Translations under genes and position numbers: made by a program | Part shown: positions 32,096 to 37,869 of the stretch, piece by piece | Numbering within the stretch: position 1 is the first letter of the stretch | Layout of the letters: each line of letters starts with the position of its first letter | The notes under the pieces: model-generated | What the model was told of the DNA's origin: nothing | The model's input: the letters and a program-made list of their open reading frames with translations, nothing else | Databases searched by the model: none | DNA from: a virus | DNA: 37,869 nt | Virus record (IMG/VR): IMGVR_UViG_3300028423_000593 | Location: 1-37,869 of that record | Reading direction: 5' to 3' (one strand)

Positions 32096-32606
32096 GGAAG
32101 TCAAGGAAAGCGAGCGCGACAAGGTTCTCAAAACTCTCAGCGCCCTTTCCGCAGAAAAGCGCCCATCATCGACCTACAACGATATACGGCAGTATGAGCG
32201 CCAGCTTGGCGCATACTGGCTTGGCCCGCTTCTCGGATATTACTGGTACATTCCAGCCGATACCGACCCTGAATTGGTGCGCCGGATCATCGACCGCATA
32301 GAGCAGCGCCGTGCGCCCGATCCGCGCGTAGCCCAAGCCCTCGGGGAACTTTGGGTCACAACCAAAAAGGCCAAAATTGGCGATGCCGAGCGCGATACAA
32401 CGCTCAATGCCTATGCCAGCCGCCTATCGGCTTATCCGCCCGAGCATTGCCTGCTTGTGCTGTCTCAACTGACCGACACAGAAACCTTCTTTCCGCCTTG
32501 GTCAACCGTTCAGCAAAAGCTGATGCCTTTGCAAAGTGATCGCTTTGCTCTGAGCAAATTGCTCAAAAACATTCTGCCAAAATTACAGGAGGCTTCTGCC
32601 AAATGA
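32049..32606 (+). CDS. putative replication accessory protein
   Basis: The 185-residue product has an alpha-helical build. Visible parts are an aromatic segment (YWLGPLLGYYWYIPAD), a middle with RVAQALGELWVTTKKAKIGD, and a C-terminal segment (YPPEHCLLVLSQLTDTETFF, then PPWSTVQQKLMPL). The last pattern resembles helicase-loader or replication-initiation accessory proteins in alphaproteobacterial phages. It lies between the nuclease and the exonuclease. The match is weak and from memory. ATG overlaps the next gene's start (ATGA). Confidence 0.45.
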   Translation: MNLPSLPTQTSLPTVREVKESERDKVLKTLSALSAEKRPSSTYNDIRQYERQLGAYWLGPLLGYYWYIPADTDPELVRRIIDRIEQRRAPDPRVAQALGELWVTTKKAKIGDAERDTTLNAYASRLSAYPPEHCLLVLSQLTDTETFFPPWSTVQQKLMPLQSDRFALSKLLKNILPKLQEASAK

Positions 32607-32905
32607 CCGAAACACAAGCCAAAAAATCAATGTTTTGCTTCAATCCTGCCGACCCTATTCCAATGGAAATCAGCGGAGCCGCTTTTGAAGTCGCCATTCA
32701 CAATGACGCCGAAATCTCACCACACGATCTTGGCCTTTATTCAATGGCATCCGCTTGCTCAATGCTGACGTTCTTTGGCTATCAACCCAAAGACGTTGCT
32801 TTGATCGCTGAAAAAATGGCCGCTGGATACCTTCACGCCGCAGGCCCGTCTGGCAACCAAGCCACAATCCAAGACATCACCACGCTTACGGAGGACGATC
32901 TATGA
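32603..32905 (+). CDS. hypothetical protein next to the exonuclease
   Basis: The 100-residue product begins with MTETQAKKSMFCFNPADPIP and has a hydrophobic, helical centre (LGLYSMASACSMLTFFGYQP). No family is recognised. It overlaps both neighbours by 4 bases, so it is translated with the exonuclease. Its end again contains ACGGAGGACG, the ribosome binding site of the next gene. Confidence 0.55.
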   Translation: MTETQAKKSMFCFNPADPIPMEISGAAFEVAIHNDAEISPHDLGLYSMASACSMLTFFGYQPKDVALIAEKMAAGYLHAAGPSGNQATIQDITTLTEDDL

Positions 32906-33774
32906 ACGTCAATGACCGCACAACCTACATCGGCAGTTCCGATGCGCGCGACATTCTCGCAGGCTCTTTTGACCGCCTGTATAAGCTGAAAACTGGCGCG
33001 ATTGAGCCTGACGATCTGAGCGACAATTTCCCCGTGCAGCTTGGCCTCCACACCGAGGGCTTTCACCTTGATTGGACCATCCGCCGCTTGGTCGAAGAAA
33101 AAGGCGATGGCTTCAACTGGTCCCAGTTTGCCGAGAATGGCGATCAACATCACGCCAGCTTTACGCCGGAGCAAGCTGAATACCGCCCGCCGCTGGTCAG
33201 CCACCCCGACGCGCTTTTGCGCGATCCCTCGGGCGCTGTGCTGCCGCTGGAAGCCAAGCACACGGGGCGCTTCAAGAACGCCGACGAAGCCGCTGATTTC
33301 TACATGCCGCAACTCCAGCACCATCTGCTTTGCTGGAACTCCAAAGTGCTTCTGTTTTCCGTGATCTGCGGAAACTCGGAGCCGGAACGCATTTGGGTCG
33401 GCTTTTCTCAAGAGTGGGCCGATCACTACATCGAGCAATGCAACCGCTTCTGGTCTTACGTTGCGACCAAAACGCCACCGGCCCCTGCGTTCTACGACGA
33501 CGCCAAAGAGCCAAGCATCCCCACGGCAGTCAAAAACACCGTGCCGATCAACGGGATGCTCAAGCGCGACATGACGGGAAACAACCGCTTCAAAGCAGTC
33601 ACAAGTGAGTTCATCGAAACCAAAGCTGCGGTCGCCAAGCACGAAAAGGCCAAGAAAGACCTCAAGTCGATGATGAACGACGACGACAAAGAGATTTTCT
33701 CTGACGAGATCAAACTCAAGCGCGATGCACGCGGGGCTATTCGCATCACGGTTCTCGAAAAAGAGGACGCATGA
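32902..33774 (+). CDS. YqaJ / lambda-exonuclease type 5'-3' exonuclease
   Basis: The 290-residue product shows the order of motifs of the YqaJ recombinase group: IGSSDARDIL at the start (the conserved G-x-S-D), then VSHPDALLRD with the catalytic-type Asp, LPLEAKHTG (ExK) and MPQLQHHLLCW (QxxHxL). A helical C-terminal part with acidic and basic runs follows. It would degrade one strand of a duplex end so that the annealing protein coded two genes later can pair the other. Length fits the family. It overlaps the preceding stop (ATGA). Confidence 0.85.
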   Translation: MNVNDRTTYIGSSDARDILAGSFDRLYKLKTGAIEPDDLSDNFPVQLGLHTEGFHLDWTIRRLVEEKGDGFNWSQFAENGDQHHASFTPEQAEYRPPLVSHPDALLRDPSGAVLPLEAKHTGRFKNADEAADFYMPQLQHHLLCWNSKVLLFSVICGNSEPERIWVGFSQEWADHYIEQCNRFWSYVATKTPPAPAFYDDAKEPSIPTAVKNTVPINGMLKRDMTGNNRFKAVTSEFIETKAAVAKHEKAKKDLKSMMNDDDKEIFSDEIKLKRDARGAIRITVLEKEDA

Positions 33775-33899
33775 CGCCCACCCACAAGAAGCTGATCCCG
33801 TATCTCGAAAAAATCCTTCGCGCCGCCAGCGCGGAGGACATCGAAACCGTGAAGCAAGAAGCACGCCTTGCGCTGCAACTCGCTGAGCAAAAAAAATAG
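33771..33899 (+). CDS. 42-residue helical protein between exonuclease and annealing protein
   Basis: ATG at 33771 overlaps the exonuclease stop. The product starts MTPTHKKLIPYLEKILRAAS and is probably two helices. It is too small for a known enzyme. Position between recombination partners suggests an accessory or coupling role. Confidence 0.5.
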   Translation: MTPTHKKLIPYLEKILRAASAEDIETVKQEARLALQLAEQKK

Positions 33900-33926
33900 A
33901 CCGCAAACGCCGCAAGGAGATGAACC

Positions 33927-34634
33927 ATGACCAATGAAGCCCAATCCCAAAAGAACCTCGCACTTTTTGATTCCTTGCGCCAAGTTGACCGCAAATACAC
34001 GAAGCCTATTACTGGCAAGTCGTATAAAGGCGACAGTCCTTCACCGACCTATATAATCTGGAAGCTGACGCAGGCCCTCGGCCCTATCGGCATCTATTGG
34101 GGCTTCAACGTGAAGTTTGACCGCGTTCGCGAGGGCAAACCGCACCAGATCATCACCACGCAGGAACAGACGTTCCACGATCAGCCCAACGAGGATGGCA
34201 CCCCGCGCATCAAATCAAAGTCGGTCGCGTATCAAATCATTCGCGAGGAATACCACGAGGTCTGCCTGACCTTCTGGTTCCAGCCCGAGGGCGTCAAAGA
34301 GCCTCGAACATTCGATGCTTATGGCGGCACACCAATGCTCTACATGACCAAGAGCGGCAACTGGATGCACGACGAGGACGCTGCCAAGAAATCGCTCACT
34401 GACGCCTATACCAAGGGCGCAAGCTGGCTTGGCGCATGTGCCGACATTTTCCTTGGCATTTTCGATGACAAGTATTCTGGCGTCGATGACAGCGCCGCAC
34501 ACGGCAATGCCGCAAAGCAAAGCGCCCCACCGCCGAGTGACGACAACAGCGCCAACCCTGACAGCCCTGCGCCGATGGGCCAACCCAAGCAACCTGATAC
34601 GCAGCGCCAGAACAGCGCGCCCCCAGGCTGGTAA
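33927..34634 (+). CDS. Erf-like single-strand annealing protein
   Basis: The 235-residue product carries the Erf-type signature KKSLTDAYTKGASWLGACAD followed by IFLGIFDDKYSG. The N-terminal part has SPTYIIWKLTQALGP and a beta-rich central section. The C-terminal 50 residues are polar, rich in Pro, Ser, Gln and Asp, and probably disordered. It should anneal complementary single strands made by the exonuclease at 32902, and act with the SSB-like protein downstream. AAGGAG lies before its ATG. A strong hairpin follows. Confidence 0.78.
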   Translation: MTNEAQSQKNLALFDSLRQVDRKYTKPITGKSYKGDSPSPTYIIWKLTQALGPIGIYWGFNVKFDRVREGKPHQIITTQEQTFHDQPNEDGTPRIKSKSVAYQIIREEYHEVCLTFWFQPEGVKEPRTFDAYGGTPMLYMTKSGNWMHDEDAAKKSLTDAYTKGASWLGACADIFLGIFDDKYSGVDDSAAHGNAAKQSAPPPSDDNSANPDSPAPMGQPKQPDTQRQNSAPPGW

Positions 34635-34657
34635 CACCCGCTCTAACGAGTGGGTCA

Positions 34658-34693
34658 GAGGGGCGGCGAATAAGGCGAGTCTCGCCGCCCCTC
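34658..34693 (+). terminator. perfect 12-bp hairpin after the annealing-protein gene
   Basis: GAGGGGCGGCGA and TCGCCGCCCCTC pair fully around 12 bases. No T run follows. It lies between the annealing protein and the SSB-like gene and could protect the upstream message or partly stop polymerase. Confidence 0.5.
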
Positions 34694-34729
34694 GCATCAT
34701 TCACGAACGACCAAACACAGGAGGCCAAA

Positions 34730-35218
34730 ATGGCTGACGGAAACTATGACAGCACCAACAGCGGTGTGATTTTTGGACCGCATCAAGACCAAACTTTGAG
34801 CGGCCAAGGCAAAGTGAACATCGAAGGCGGTGAAAGCAAATACGTCATTGTCCGCGAAAAACTCTCGCGCGATGGCGACCCGCAACTTGTTCTTTACCAA
34901 CGCGCGGGCGTTCTGTTTCACAACGACAAAAAAGGCAACGACAAAGCGCCTGACTTTTCCGGCCCTCTCGACATGCACCCCAATCACAAGATTGCGGCGT
35001 GGACAGGCGAAAAAGACGGTCGCAAGTACATGAGCCTCAAAGTCTCTTTGAAGCAGTCCAACGGCAACGGCGGTGGCCAGCAGCAGCAACAGCAAAACGC
35101 TGGTTGGGGCGCTGGGGCAGGCATGGACGACGAGATTCCCGCAACTTGCCGCCAAGGGATCGAATGTTGTTCCCTTCAAGCCTTTCAGGAAAGACCCCCA
35201 TGCCAAAAATCCCCCTAA
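34730..35218 (+). CDS. SSB-like protein with possible C-terminal frameshift
   Basis: The 162-residue product contains DSTNSGVIFG, a beta-rich centre (KYVIVREKLSRDGDPQLVLY), KAPDFSGPLDMHPNHKIAAW and GRKYMSLKVSL. This pattern resembles small DUF736-like or SSB-like proteins coded beside phage recombinases. A Gly/Gln-rich linker precedes GAGAGMDDEIP, which looks like the acidic SSB tail (usual end DDxIPF). The frame then goes on for 25 residues of unlikely, Cys-rich sequence. The +1 frame after the CCC run at 35148-35150 reads PQLAAKGSNVVPFKP instead. A 1-base change may have altered the tail. Confidence 0.6.
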   Translation: MADGNYDSTNSGVIFGPHQDQTLSGQGKVNIEGGESKYVIVREKLSRDGDPQLVLYQRAGVLFHNDKKGNDKAPDFSGPLDMHPNHKIAAWTGEKDGRKYMSLKVSLKQSNGNGGGQQQQQQNAGWGAGAGMDDEIPATCRQGIECCSLQAFQERPPCQKSP

Positions 35219-35361
35219 AAAACCGAGCCGCTAGATACGCCGTTCTATTCTGCGCGGGATTTACAATGGGCGCGGCCTTTATGGCCACGCCCGCCCTTGG
35301 CTTCGTGCTGATGTGCATCGCAGCCGTTTTTGTCGGCATGTCCATTCTTCGCAAAATTTGA
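35200..35361 (+). CDS. 53-residue membrane protein
   Basis: ATG at 35200 has AGGAAAG about 8 bases upstream. The product starts MPKIPLKNRAARYAVLFCAG and has two hydrophobic spans (about 13-30 and 32-49) with a basic N-terminus and RKI end. Both termini should be cytoplasmic. It overlaps the end of the SSB-like gene. Function unknown. Confidence 0.55.
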   Translation: MPKIPLKNRAARYAVLFCAGFTMGAAFMATPALGFVLMCIAAVFVGMSILRKI

Positions 35362-35368
35362 GGACGCC

Positions 35369-36490
35369 ATGAAAGACGCACAGATTGATTTTTCCCAACA
35401 GCAAGCCGACGCCATCGACGCGGTTGAGGCATGGCTGAAAACCCCCAAAGCCGAGCGCCCACAGGTGTTTCGCCTGTTTGGCTACGCTGGCACCGGGAAA
35501 ACCACGATTGCGCGGCATCTGGCCGACCAGCAAAAAGGCGACGTTTGCTATGCCGCTTTTACAGGCAAAGCCGCCTTGATGATGCGCCGCAACGGCTGCG
35601 TAGGAGCCAGCACCATCCACAGCCTGATTTACACGACCGTGGAACAAGAAGATGGCTCTGTTGAGTTTGTCTGGGACCAAGAAAGTCCAGCAGCCACAGC
35701 TTCCTTGATCGTGATTGATGAATGTTCGATGGTCGATGAAGAACTTGGCAACGATCTTTTGCGCTACGGCGTTCCCATCCTTGTTCTTGGCGATCCTGCA
35801 CAGCTTCCGCCCGTCAAGTCAGCGGGGTTTTTCACAGAAGCCGAGCCTGACGCCATGCTGACTGAAATTCATCGGCAGGCCGAAGGCAATCCGATCATCC
35901 AGCTTGCTACGAAAGTGCGCAAAAGGGAGCGCCTTGAATATGGCAACTACGGGGAAACCCGTATTATCCCGCGAGGTGTTTTGACCCCTGCGCAAGTCGC
36001 AGAAGCCGATCAAGTGATCGTTGGCAAGAACGTGACGCGCCACGCTTACAACGCCCGCGTTCGCAAGTTTTTGGGTCGCGAAAGCCAAATGCCGCAAGCA
36101 AATGATAAGCTGGTGTGTCTGCGCAATGACAAGTCCGTGGGCATTTTCAACGGCGGTATTTTTGTGGTGGATGACGTTCCCCCGCGCCGCGCCCAAAAGG
36201 GTAAAATCCGCATGAAGCTAATTTCTGAGGATTTTCCAAACCGCCCACCGTTTACCGTTCAAGTGCTGCGTGAGTTTTTCTTCGGCGGCGTTGAGGATTT
36301 GGATTGGAAAGACCTCAAGCACAGCCAGCATTTTGACTATGGCTATGCCCTGACCTGCCATAAGGCGCAAGGCAGCCAATGGCCGCATGTGATCGTGTAT
36401 GACGAAAGCAGCATTTTTCGCGATGATGCACGGCGCTGGCTTTATACCGCAATCACCCGAGCGCAGGAAAAGCTGACGCTGGTAATGTAA
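35369..36490 (+). CDS. SF1B helicase (RecD/Dda-like)
   Basis: ATG at 35369 with GAGGA 5 bases upstream gives 373 residues. Motifs in order: Q-like start FSQQQADAIDAV; I/Walker A GYAGTGKTT; Ia FTGKAALMMR; II/Walker B IVIDECSMVD; III GDPAQLPPV; a C-terminal UvrD-like half with ALTCHKAQGSQW (motif V) and LYTAITRAQEKL (VI). It is a compact 5'-3' helicase like T4 Dda, useful in replication restart and recombination. It closes the recombination module. Confidence 0.87.
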   Translation: MKDAQIDFSQQQADAIDAVEAWLKTPKAERPQVFRLFGYAGTGKTTIARHLADQQKGDVCYAAFTGKAALMMRRNGCVGASTIHSLIYTTVEQEDGSVEFVWDQESPAATASLIVIDECSMVDEELGNDLLRYGVPILVLGDPAQLPPVKSAGFFTEAEPDAMLTEIHRQAEGNPIIQLATKVRKRERLEYGNYGETRIIPRGVLTPAQVAEADQVIVGKNVTRHAYNARVRKFLGRESQMPQANDKLVCLRNDKSVGIFNGGIFVVDDVPPRRAQKGKIRMKLISEDFPNRPPFTVQVLREFFFGGVEDLDWKDLKHSQHFDYGYALTCHKAQGSQWPHVIVYDESSIFRDDARRWLYTAITRAQEKLTLVM

Positions 36491-36576
36491 GCGATGCTGC
36501 CAACCATACCAGAGAGGGGCAGCGCGCCTGCCTTTCCGTGGTGCGATTGGCACCAAACAACCACAGGAGAATGATC

Positions 36577-37014
36577 TTGAAACACTTTATCACAACCACA
36601 GTCGCAGCCGTTGCTTTGGCTGGCATGGCACATGCCGACGATGACAGCTTCAACGGCGTCCAAGGCGCATTTGGTGGCACCGTCAGCACCTTTGCCAAAT
36701 CTGGTGGTGTCTCGGCCACGGGTTCACTGGGCGGCTACCAAAACACCACCATCCGCAACGAAAGCGGCAGCGGTGAGTTTGCCGGGGCCAGCATGACGTG
36801 GAGCGCGGAGGACGGCTCTGCCAGCATCACAGGCGAGAGTTTCACAGACGGGTTCGACTTCTCTGAAACCACTGCTGGCGGTGGCTACGGCGGATCGTTT
36901 GCAGCGCGCGCTGGCTTTGCCAAAGCCGAAGGCGGCTTTGCTGGTGGCTTTGCCAACGGTGAGTTCGATGACGACTGGGATGACGATTACGACAACGATT
37001 ACGACGACGATTGA
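36577..37014 (+). CDS. secreted Gly-rich protein with poly-acidic tail
   Basis: TTG at 36577 is chosen over ATG 36571: CAGGAG lies 7 bases before the TTG, the same layout as the next secreted gene (37073). The 145-residue product starts with a signal peptide, MKHFITTTVAAVALAGMAHA, cut before DDD. The mature part is rich in Gly, Ser, Ala and Phe with repeating turns, and ends in an Asp-rich tail (DDDWDDDYDNDYDDD) that could bind divalent metal. No cysteine is present. No family is recognised; action in the periplasm or outside the cell is inferred from the signal. Confidence 0.65.
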   Translation: MKHFITTTVAAVALAGMAHADDDSFNGVQGAFGGTVSTFAKSGGVSATGSLGGYQNTTIRNESGSGEFAGASMTWSAEDGSASITGESFTDGFDFSETTAGGGYGGSFAARAGFAKAEGGFAGGFANGEFDDDWDDDYDNDYDDD

Positions 37015-37019
37015 TCGGC

Positions 37020-37043
37020 TGGGGCGGGCGGCAACCCGCCCCA
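37020..37043 (+). terminator. 9-bp hairpin between the two secreted-protein genes
   Basis: TGGGGCGGG and CCCGCCCCA form a perfect stem around CGGCAA. It starts 6 bases after the stop of the first gene. There is no T run. Likely a 3' protecting or pausing hairpin. Confidence 0.45.
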
Positions 37044-37072
37044 ACACATCCCCCATCTACAGGAGAATGACT

Positions 37073-37492
37073 ATGAACCTTGCACGACTCACAGCCGCTT
37101 TGATCCTATCAGCCAGCGCCGCGACAGCGCAATCTGTCACATCTGACAGTCAATCTCAGAGCGGTTCTTACAGCGGCGTCAACATCGAGGGCAGCACGAC
37201 TGATTTTTCAGATCAGGTGCCGGGCATGGGCGCCCCCTCGATGAGCCACACAACAAGCTGCGCCCTGAGCGCCTCTGGTGCTGTCTCTGGCCCCGGCTTT
37301 GGCATTGCTTTTGGAAACGGTCGCATTGACGACGAGTGCAACACACGGGAAGAAGCACGTTTCCTGCATGACCTTCTTACGCAGCGCCCGTCTTATGCAC
37401 GGAAAGCAGCGATCCATCATGCGTGTAGCCGTGACAAGTCAATGCGTAAAACTCTTGTGGCTATTGGTATTTGCAAAGTGGTGAGGAAGTGA
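37073..37492 (+). CDS. secreted protein with conserved cysteines
   Basis: The 139-residue product has a signal peptide (MNLARLTAALILSASAATAQ) and a Ser/Gln-rich mature start (SVTSDSQSQSGSYSG). The C-terminal half has CALSASGAVSGPGFGIAFGN, DDECNTREEARFLHDLL, HHACSRDKSM and AIGICKVVRK, with four Cys that could form two disulfides. I have seen this layout, a polar linker then a small Cys domain with the pattern SGA-G-D-C-R, in secreted proteins of other phages and prophages, but have no family name or function. Its ribosome binding site copies that of the previous secreted gene. Confidence 0.65.
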   Translation: MNLARLTAALILSASAATAQSVTSDSQSQSGSYSGVNIEGSTTDFSDQVPGMGAPSMSHTTSCALSASGAVSGPGFGIAFGNGRIDDECNTREEARFLHDLLTQRPSYARKAAIHHACSRDKSMRKTLVAIGICKVVRK

Positions 37493-37689
37493 TGACTGAC
37501 ACAGACACAAGCGTAGAGGCACCATTCGTTCGAGCGGCATTTATCAATGCGATAGCGGAAGAAGGGTCAAAAGCAGAAGCCGTGGAATGGCTGCAAAAAA
37601 CTTGGAACGAGAAGTGCCAAATTGAAGCAGAACGCGACCGCTACAAAGCACGGGCAGAGTGGGCGGAGAAGCCTTGCTGGAAGCCTTAA
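37492..37689 (+). CDS. small acidic helical protein
   Basis: ATG at 37492 overlaps the previous stop by one base. The 65-residue product starts MTDTDTSVEAPFVRAAFINA and has a long helix (AVEWLQKTWNEKCQIEAERD) of coiled-coil type. Such small proteins are common at the ends of phage early regions. The following frame (37659-37799) may be a continuation lost by frameshift or a separate gene. Confidence 0.5.
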   Translation: MTDTDTSVEAPFVRAAFINAIAEEGSKAEAVEWLQKTWNEKCQIEAERDRYKARAEWAEKPCWKP

Positions 37690-37799
37690 AAGAAGGAATA
37701 TCTGAACCCGGTCAGCGCGTTTACAATATGGCAATCTCCGCCCTCGCCCAGATCGATGCCGAACCTGTGAGCGCCCTCGCAGAAGGAGACAGCCAATGA
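37659..37799 (+). CDS. possible small helical protein or frameshifted continuation
   Basis: From a GTG at 37659 a 46-codon frame reads plausible helical protein (EALLEALKEGISEPGQRVYN, ISALAQIDAEPVSALAEGD) and ends with a TGA overlapping the next ATG (ATGA). The close fit to the next gene suggests it is translated. GGGCAGAG is a poor ribosome binding site, so coupling or a frameshift from the preceding gene are alternatives. Confidence 0.4.
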   Translation: MGGEALLEALKEGISEPGQRVYNMAISALAQIDAEPVSALAEGDSQ

Positions 37800-37869
37800 C
37801 AGATGAACAGATTATTGACGCCTTGAAATCCGGCGAAACATTAACATTCGGCTGCAATGGGCGAAACAC
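37796..37869 (+). CDS. 5' part of the gene that continues at the window start
   Basis: ATG at 37796 overlaps the previous stop and has AGAAGGAG upstream. Twenty-four codons (MTDEQIIDALKSGETLTFG and a CNGRN end) reach the right edge, with two bases left over. Added to base 1, these complete a Thr codon, after which the frame that ends at 289 continues without a stop. The joined product would be about 120 residues, of unknown function. Confidence 0.6.
   Translation, partial: MTDEQIIDALKSGETLTFGCNGRN

Noticed and set aside
37567-37869. Minus-strand frame at the right edge
   Set aside because: It opposes tightly packed plus-strand genes with good ribosome binding sites and overlapping starts, and its Arg/Leu/Cys-rich composition is that of a shadow.
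1-37869. CRISPR arrays, insertion sequences or complete RNA genes
   Set aside because: I saw no regular direct repeats with spacers, no transposase, no rRNA and no complete tRNA.

Overview
The window reads as one complete, or very nearly complete, genome of a temperate podovirus with a T7-like virion layout. The host is probably an alphaproteobacterium, perhaps Rhodobacterales-like; this is inferred from base composition, TTG/GTG start use and gene style, and is not proven. The gene running off the right edge (from 37796) continues in frame into the open frame at the left edge (ending at 289), so the 37,869 bases probably close into a circle.

Late genes fill the minus strand from about 24.7 kb down to 0.48 kb. 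In order of transcription they are: a small-terminase-like protein (24658-24089), three small unknown genes, a broken Rap1a-like exported protein, the large terminase (22645-20201), a small basic protein, portal, a Bbp19-like protein, a small protein, scaffold, a gp13-like acetyltransferase-fold protein, major capsid, tail tubular proteins A and B, three internal/ejection proteins (the largest with a +1 frameshift and an N-terminal muramidase-like domain), tail fibre, two small genes, and a lysis cassette (two small membrane proteins, an M15 peptidase endolysin and a candidate unimolecular spanin). The arm ends at a terminator shared with the converging plus-strand genes (about 471-500).

Early genes run on the plus strand from 25607 to the right edge and on to about 338. 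They encode small membrane proteins, a DUF932 protein, a winged-helix protein, a two-domain DnaN-like clamp, a tyrosine integrase, an attP that carries the 3' half of a tRNA-Trp(CCA) gene, a PD-(D/E)XK-like nuclease, a YqaJ/lambda-type exonuclease, an Erf-like annealing protein, an SSB-like protein, a RecD/Dda-type helicase and two secreted proteins. I see no DNA polymerase, no phage RNA polymerase and no CI-type repressor. The phage therefore probably uses host polymerases, and lysogeny control must come from something else. Because attP lies inside the early gene run, integration would cut the downstream recombination and replication genes off from the early control region.

The most striking element is in the large terminase. 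A 288-residue intein sits exactly inside the Walker A loop (GPIG/SGKS). On the opposite strand, almost wholly inside the intein, is a 247-codon gene with its own ribosome binding site for an HTH-HNH homing endonuclease. Its C-terminal part is antisense to the N-terminal splicing domain, and its stop codon lies 6-8 bases outside the intein, in terminase exon sequence. One DNA stretch therefore appears to encode a splicing protein in one direction and its mobility nuclease in the other.

The divergent control region (24.7-25.6 kb) holds paired 16-bp boxes, a 19-bp minus-strand stem-loop, a terminator-like hairpin and a perfect 19-bp palindrome.
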